From: Lepus europaeus
Taxonomy: Eukaryota > Chordata > Mammalia > Lagomorpha > Leporidae
Direction of reading: 5' to 3'
Length of the DNA stretch: 64,000 nt
NCBI RefSeq assembly: GCF_033115175.1
Contig: NC_084835.1
Location: 26,927,858-26,991,857, forward strand
A program made the translations under genes and the position numbers. Under the pieces are notes generated by a model, which worked only from the letters and a program-made list of their open reading frames with translations, did no database searches and was not told the origin of the DNA. Positions 58,130 through 64,000 of the stretch are shown in pieces; position 1 is the stretch's first letter; every line of letters begins with the position of its first letter.

Positions 58130-59270
58130 TGGTTAGACTCATTTAAATATGTGATCGATATATAACTCTGTACCATGAAATCACCCCTTTAAAGCATGCA
58201 GTCCGGTGTTTGAGTATACTCACAGAGTTGTGCACTCATCACCACTATCTAATTCTAAAATGCTTTCATCACCCCATTCTCATTATCTGTCACTTCACAA
58301 TCCCCCTCCTCTGCTTTGGGTGTTTTGGGGCTCCCTTTTCTGGACATTTCGTATAATGAATCGTAGAAAAGGAGGGCTTTCCTGTCTTGATTCTTCCACT
58401 TAGCACGATGTTTCTGAGGGTCATTCATGTTGAGGAGTATATCAACCTTCCTTGCCTTTTATGGCTGGGTAATATTCCATTGTGTGGACATACCACATTT
58501 GGTTTAGCCCTTCGTTATTTGAGGGACATTTGGATTGTCTCTGTTTTTGAGTATTATGAATAATGTTGCTAAGAACATTGCTATACAGTCTTTTGTGGAC
58601 AATGAACAATGTTTTCAGTTCTCTAGGAGTGAAACTGCAGACTCTGCGGTTGACTTAGGTTAACCTGTCTGAAGAACTGCCATGATTCTGCTTCCGCCAG
58701 CAGTGGATGAGGGCTCCGATTTCTTCACAGCCTCACCGATACTTACTATTGTCCATCTTTTTTGTTCATTTACTTGACAGGCAGAGTTACAAAGAGAAAG
58801 GAAGACATCGAGAGAGAGAGAGAGAGAGATCTTCCATCTGCTGGTTCCCTCTCCAAGTGCTACAATAGCCAGGGCTGGGCCAGGTCAAAGCCAGGAGCCT
58901 GGAACTCCATCTAGGTCTCCCAAGTAAGTAGCAGGGGCCCAAACAGTTTGCCCATCTTCCACTGCTTTCCCAGGTGCATTAGCAGGGAGCTGGATCGGAA
59001 GTGGAGCAACTGGGACTTGAACCAGCGCCCATATGGGGTGCTGGAGTTGCAGGCAGCAGCTTAACCTGCTACACCACAATGCTGGCCCCTATCTTTTTAT
59101 TACAGCTATTCTAGTGGATGTGAAGTGGTATATCCTTACGGCTTTGATTTGCATTTTCCTAATAATTAGTAATGTTGAGCATCTTTTTATGTACTTATTG
59201 GCCATTGTATATCTTTCTTGGAAACATGTCTATTTAAACCCTTTCAAATTCTTTTGATTGTAGCCAACAA
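58130..59270 (-). mobile_element. L1 (old L1M type) 3' end, inactive, split by a CSINE
   Basis: The plus strand shows the complement of the L1 3' end: GAGTTGTGCACTCATCACCA, TTTATGGCTGGGTAATATTC, GATTTGCATTTTCCTAATAA, TACTTATTGGCCATTGTATA. It is riddled with stops. Confidence 0.88.
58762..59088 (-). mobile_element. CSINE inside L1
   Basis: A reverse copy ending ACAATGCTGGCCCC. CCATCTTTTTT before it is echoed by CTATCTTTTTA after it. Confidence 0.91.
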
Positions 59271-59710
59271 TGATTGAGCACCGTCTGTGTGAAAACACAG
59301 TGGGGACACCAGCCAGGGACTCCACCTGCCCTGCCCTGCTTCCCAGGGCTGTCACATTGGACCCTGTGGGTGAAAAGCCCTAATCCAAAAGGAAAGAAGT
59401 GCAGACTAGACTAAGCATCAAGTTTCCCAGTCTTCGTCAGTGCAATCCACCTTCCCAGAAGGCTTTGCTGCACAGCCCACGCCATTACGGTCAACACCTG
59501 CCAGCTAGAAGCTGACTGGGCACGGCTGCCACCCAGGCCACAACTGAGCAGGCAGCCCCTGAGTGTGCACCCTTGGAGAGTCCTAGTTCATATCTCCAGC
59601 ACCCAGCCAGAGCCAGCCTCCCAGCCCCCACCACCTCCAGGCGGCTCTGCAGGGTGAGTGCTGTGCCTGAGCCATAAGAAGACAGAAGGGACCTGCTTCA
59701 GTTCTGCTGC
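59271..59710. other. Intergenic unique sequence
   Basis: No feature is recognised. Confidence 0.4.
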
Positions 59711-59714
59711 TCTT

Positions 59715-59850
59715 TGCATTGTGCATGTCTTTCGGAACTTTCTGAGCCTCAGTTTCCTAATCTGTGAGATGGGAGAGTAGTGGCACAACCTCTCAAGGTG
59801 GTGATGAGGCTAAAACGAGAGGATGCATGCAGAGGGCCCCACACACACAC
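59715..59850 (+). mobile_element. MIR
   Basis: TGAGCCTCAGTTTCCTAATC, TGTGAGATGGGAGAGTAGTG and GATGAGGCTAAAACGAGAGG follow the plus MIR consensus. Confidence 0.78.
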
Positions 59851-59900
59851 ACAGGTTGGGGCAGAGCAGACAGTCACTAAATAGAACACATTTTGGTTTA

Positions 59901-60235
59901 AAAAAGTCTTTTTTGAAGTTACTTTATTTGGAAGCAGAGAGATAAATGGAGAGAGAGAAAGACACAGAGAGAAGATCTTCCATTTGCTGGTTCACTTCCC
60001 AAAGGCCTGCAATGGCCAGGGTTGGGCCAGGCTGAAGCCAGGAGACTGGAATTCAATCCAGGTCTCCCACATGGGTGGTTGGGACTTAACTGCCCGAGCC
60101 ATCACCTGCTGCTTCCCAGGAGCACGCTAGCAGGAAGCTGGAGTCAACAGCAGAGCCAGAACTGAAGCCCAGACTCTCTGATGTGGGATGTGGGCTTCCC
60201 AGCGGATGTCTTCAGTGCTGCACCCGACGCCTGCC
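59901..60235 (-). mobile_element. CSINE, old subfamily, reverse
   Basis: A diverged reverse tail and body ending CTGCACCCGACGCCTGCC. Confidence 0.83.
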
Positions 60236-60722
60236 TTCTTGTGTCCCGTTTTGTCCTCTAAAAACTGAGAGAGATGAGATTATCTGTAAAGGCCCTGTTC
60301 CCTCGGAGAAAACAGAGGTGCTAAGGATCTGGTGGGCAAGCCCCAGGCAGATGGGAGGACCAAAAGGGAGGCCACACTGCCTTTGGAGCGAACAGCGACC
60401 CTGAGCTCAGGGTTACCCAAGAAGGAGTTTGCAGGCAGCGGCCCCAGCCCAGGCTGCCCCAGCCCTCCTGCCTCTGGGGCTCTCGGGTCTGCCTCCATGC
60501 CGGCAGCCAGGAGTCTGCTCGCTGATCTGCCAAGCTCATGGCCATGAGGAAATATGCTTCCCGATAGGGTGAAAATAGCATACTCTCCAAATATGCTCAT
60601 CATGCCCAAGAGAAATAAATAAAACCAAGGAGGAAAGAGAGCAGTGAGCAGGCATCAGACAAGGCCAGGCCTGAGCGACTCAGCAGGAGCAAGCTGCCTG
60701 CAGTCCAGGGCGGGAGTGGGGG
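60236..60722. other. Intergenic unique sequence
   Basis: No exon or repeat is supported. ORFs on both strands of 70-109 codons look accidental. Confidence 0.4.
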
Positions 60723-61165
60723 GTGGTGAGTGTGTGTGTGAGTGTGTGCAACTGAGTGGGTCTGTATGTGGTTGTGTGAGTTACCCTGCGGGACAGCAAC
60801 TGGCTACACAGGAGTGTGTGTGTGTGAAGTAGGTGTGACTATGGAAGTGTGTATACAGGCTGACTGCGTGAACATGTGTGCAGGAAAGTGTGGAAGGTGA
60901 GAGAATGAGCATGTGCAAATGTGAGTATGTAAGCATGGTGTGGGTGTGATTGGGTGTGGGTGGGTGTGTATGAACCTATATGTGTGTGGTTGTGTGCATG
61001 TGCATACATATGTGAGCAACAGGTGCACACACAAGCTCATGCACACTCAGGCCCACACTCAGTGTACATGCACACAGTTACACCTGCTCCCTCTCGGGCA
61101 CTTATTCATGGATGTTCACACACACACAGATACATACATTGCACTCACACCCACACTCACCCAGT
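60723..61165. repeat. TG-rich arm followed by CA-rich arm
   Basis: Degenerate TGTG repeats from 60723 to about 61020 are followed on the same strand by CACA repeats to about 61165. The 129-codon ORF is low-complexity. Confidence 0.8.
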
Positions 61166-62055
61166 GTGTGTGGACGTGCCCCCAATCCCGTGCTAGGGCA
61201 GGCAGCCCTGAGGGAAGGAAGAATCCTCCACGCTTACTCACTGGCAGCCCAGATAGGAGCAGACTTCCTGTTCCCCAGTGGCCAGTGAGCTTCCCTGGAG
61301 GCGCAGCTTGCAGGGACCTTGACCCTTAGAACCCAGAAGGGTCTTGAAGCTCATCTCCCCAACGACCTCAGAGTGCAAATGAGGAGGCAGAGGTCCCAGG
61401 GTCACAGAGCGAGGCTGGGGACCCAGGCCTTCTGCACCTCTGGCCAGTGCTCTTGTGCCTCCCCCACAGGACATCCCTCTTTCGTGCTGCTTCTTGCTAG
61501 CTGAGCAAAGACGAGGGGTGCCTGGTGAGTGCTAGCTGCCAAGTGGGGCTCTCAGACACAGAGACAAGGCCTATCTCCAGGGTTGTTCCCCAGTGTGGGG
61601 AGACAGCACATGTAAACCAATAACCGAGCTGATAAGATAATTCCAGGTCCGGATAAGTGATAAGTGCCTTGAGGTCAGGAAGGCAAGGCGATTGGATCCC
61701 CAGGCCACAGCAGCTGGGGGTGGGGGGTGGGGGACTCCGCGCGGCCTTGGGGCTGAGGTCAGACCAGGGAGCCGGTGCCTCACAGCTGCTACCCAGCCTC
61801 ACTGCCCAGAAATCCAGTAGGGGCAGGAGGATCCGTCATCCTTGGCCACCCCGCACCCAAACCTGATGGGAAGTGATGGGGAAATGCCTCCATCTGGGGT
61901 TAGAGGAACTGTCCAGAGGAAGCCAGAGCAGGAAGCAGGCACACCCGGGGCTGCGGAGGCCCAGGAATCAGCACTGCAGGCGGGGAGGAGCTATCAACCT
62001 CTGCTCTCGGCCTGGAGCTCTGGTCCCGGCTTCTCAAAGACCACAGAGACCACTG
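61166..62055. other. Intergenic unique sequence with a MIR-like piece
   Basis: CAAATGAGGAGGCAGAGGTC (61376-61395) with GGGTCACAGAGCGAG is probably a reverse MIR remnant. Nothing else is recognised. Confidence 0.45.
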
Positions 62056-62059
62056 GTGC

Positions 62060-62205
62060 TGAAACAGTCACCCCTGACATCCGTCAAGCACTTGGCTTGT
62101 GTCAGGCCCATCCCAGGTGCCTCAGGACTGTGCACTCCGTCCACTCAACGCACCCCTGGGAAATGGGCATTTTAGAGATGAAAAAAGTGAGACCCTGGTA
62201 AAGCC
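62060..62205 (-). mobile_element. MIR
   Basis: AAGCACTTGGCTTGTGTCAG and ATTTTAGAGATGAAAAAAGT are in the order of a reverse MIR. Confidence 0.6.
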
Positions 62206-62852
62206 ATTCCCGCCCAAGCCTTTGTGAGCCCAAAGGCCAAAGCTCTGAGCATCCGCTCCTACCGCCAGCCTGACCCTCTCAGCTCACTGGGCCGGACCCT
62301 TCTGACCACCGTGGCCCCTTGTGGTCAGTGCCCCTGCCTGTGGAGGTCTTGCCACCTCAACCCCTGAGGCCCACTGTGAAACCTTGAGCCCCGCCTCTGT
62401 TTGCAAGGCCACAATCGGCATCGCTGCCCCAGTAGCAGCCGCTCTGCCACAGGAGCCCCATGTGTGGGAGTGCAGTCATGTGAGTCGGTGGTGTTCATGC
62501 GAACCCTTCAAGGTCAGGCTGTGAGTCTCATCTTCCAGCTGAGAAGGAGAGGAACTGGCTCAAGGTCACACGAGTCCAGGAGGGGTCCGGCTAAATGGAT
62601 CCAGCGCCTCCTGGGAGTACCCCAGGCCTCCCTTTGAGTGTGCTGGCCAGGAGCTCAGCCTGCTTCCTTCACGCCTTGACATCGGGGACTTCCTCGTGCC
62701 ACCAGCCTTGTCTTATGCCAGCGCTCTATGTGACAGAAAGTCCCCGACCCTGGAGGTCACCCTCAGACACTGAAACTGCAACTGTTGTAATGGTGAATGC
62801 CAAGGATTTTCCACATCTGTGCCTCAAGGCTCGGGGAGAATCGATGTAAAAT
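62206..62852. other. Intergenic sequence with a MIR remnant
   Basis: A reverse MIR piece around 62490-62590 (GAACTGGCTCAAGGTCACAC). The rest is unique. Confidence 0.45.
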
Positions 62853-63152
62853 AACAGAGCCGCCGCCTGCGGTGCCCGCATCCCATTTGGGCGCCGGTTC
62901 GAGTCCCAACTGCCCCACTTCCAATCCAGCTCTCTGCTATGCCCTGGGAAAACAGTAGAAGACGGCCCAAGTCTTTGAGCCCCTGCAGCTGCGTGGGAGA
63001 CCCAGAAGAAGCTCCTGGCTCCTGGCTTAAGATCAGCCCAGCTCTGGCCATTGTAGCCATCTGGGGAATGGGCCAGCATATGGAGGACCTCTCTCTCCCT
63101 GCCTCTCTTTAACTCTGCCTTTCAAATACATAAATAAATCTTAAAAGAAGAA
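62853..63152 (+). mobile_element. CSINE, 5'-truncated
   Basis: It begins at GAGCCGCCGCCTGCGGTGCC, lacking about 30 nt of the head, and ends AAATACATAAATAAATC. Confidence 0.91.
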
Positions 63153-63179
63153 GAGTGTATCATGTTTAAAAAAGATAGC

Positions 63180-63340
63180 ACAGCCAAATCTTAGTGTAGG
63201 GACCCTGGGCAAGTGGGTTGACCCTTCTGAGCCTTGGTTTACCAATCTATAAAATGGGATTCTATAATAAAACCCACTTTACAAGATTGGAGTCAGGTTA
63301 AAACCAAGATAACATGATGGTGCCTGGCATACAATTTTGT
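63180..63340 (+). mobile_element. MIR
   Basis: CCCTGGGCAAGTGGGTTGAC, ACCAATCTATAAAATGGGAT and GGTGCCTGGCATAC are in plus MIR order. Confidence 0.8.
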
Positions 63341-63395
63341 GCAGGAAAAATTTGTGGATCCATTCATTGTCAAAAGCTGGCCTCTAGACCCAGGG

Positions 63396-63722
63396 AGGGG
63401 TGGGTTTGGCATAACAGTTAAGCTGCTGCTTGAGATACCCACATCCCCATAGCAGAGTGCCTGGCTTAGAGTTGTGGCTCTAGTTCTGACTCCAGCTTCC
63501 TGCTTTTGTGCACTCTGGGAGGCAGCAGGTGATAGTTCAAGTCCCTGGGTCCCTGCCACCCACATGGGAGACCTGGATTGAATTCTGGACTCCTGGCTTC
63601 AGGCTGGCCAAGTCTTGATGTGCATTTGAAAGAAAGAACCAGCAGGTAGAAAGTCTCTCTGTGTCTGTCTCTGTCTGTCTCTCTCTGTCTCTGCCCTTCA
63701 AGTAAATGAAAAAAAAAAAAAA
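63396..63722 (+). mobile_element. CSINE, old subfamily
   Basis: It starts GGGGTGGGTTTGGCATAAC with the CTGGGAGGCAGCAGGTGATAG core and an A tail. Confidence 0.85.
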
Positions 63723-63724
63723 GT

Positions 63725-64000
63725 TTTAAAAGACTTATTTATTTATTTGTAAAGCATAGTCAGAGAGAGAGAAAATAAATCCATCTTCTATCTACTGACC
63801 AAATGACCACAGCAGCCAGGGCTGTGCCAGGCTGATGCCAGGAGCCAGGAGCTTCATCTGGGTCTCCCTTGTGAGTAAGAAGCTCAAACACTTGCGCCAT
63901 CCTTTGCTGCTTTCCCAGGCATATTAGCAGAGAGTTGGATCAGAAGTGGAGCAGCAGGAACTTGAACTGGTGCCCACATGGGATGCCAGTGTCACAGGTG
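63725..64000 (-). mobile_element. CSINE, reverse, cut by the window end
   Basis: The reverse tail AAAAGACTTATTTATTTATT is followed by the body. The head is outside the window. Confidence 0.89.

Noticed and set aside
60804..61329. Histidine/threonine- or cysteine/valine-rich ORFs
   Set aside because: They come from degenerate TG/CA repeats.
49081..64000. First exon of PRKCD
   Set aside because: Synteny predicts PRKCD on this side, but I found no sequence matching its coding start and no CpG island marking a promoter.

Overview
The window is mammalian nuclear DNA from a lagomorph, most likely the European rabbit (Oryctolagus cuniculus) or a close relative. The main evidence is about 75 copies (full, truncated or nested) of the tRNA-derived CSINE (C repeat), a SINE known only from rabbits, hares and pikas. 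By eye these cover roughly a third of the sequence. Older mammal-wide repeats (MIR, L2, L1, MLT1, hAT elements) fill part of the rest.

One protein-coding gene is supported, and it is complete. RFT1 lies on the minus strand, from its start codon at 48906 to its stop codon at 1357. All 13 coding exons can be delimited by GT-AG splice sites. Together they give 1626 nt, an uninterrupted frame of 541 codons plus stop, equal in length to human RFT1 as I recall it. RFT1 is a multi-pass ER membrane protein needed for N-glycosylation at the Man5GlcNAc2-PP-dolichol stage. A TATA-less promoter region with GC box, CCAAT box, ETS-like and YY1-like motifs sits immediately upstream (about 48907-49080).

Layout: 1-1356 is the 3' flank of RFT1 and holds a broken processed pseudogene of ribosomal protein RPS20 on the plus strand (about 330-866). 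1357-48906 is RFT1, with introns packed with CSINEs. 48907-64000 is upstream intergenic DNA in which I see no convincing gene. In human and mouse the next gene on this side is PRKCD, so it probably starts beyond the window; that is synteny knowledge, not something seen here.

I found no new multi-gene system, CRISPR array or functional RNA gene. The most useful observations are: apparent loss in this species of an N-glycosylation sequon that I recall in human RFT1 (exon 6); a strong CSINE orientation bias inside the gene (about 45 antisense to 15 sense) that reverses upstream of it; many nested insertions with clear target-site duplications that order the insertion history; close inverted SINE pairs likely to form double-stranded RNA in the transcript; and an unexplained open-frame island in intron 6 (27037-27968).
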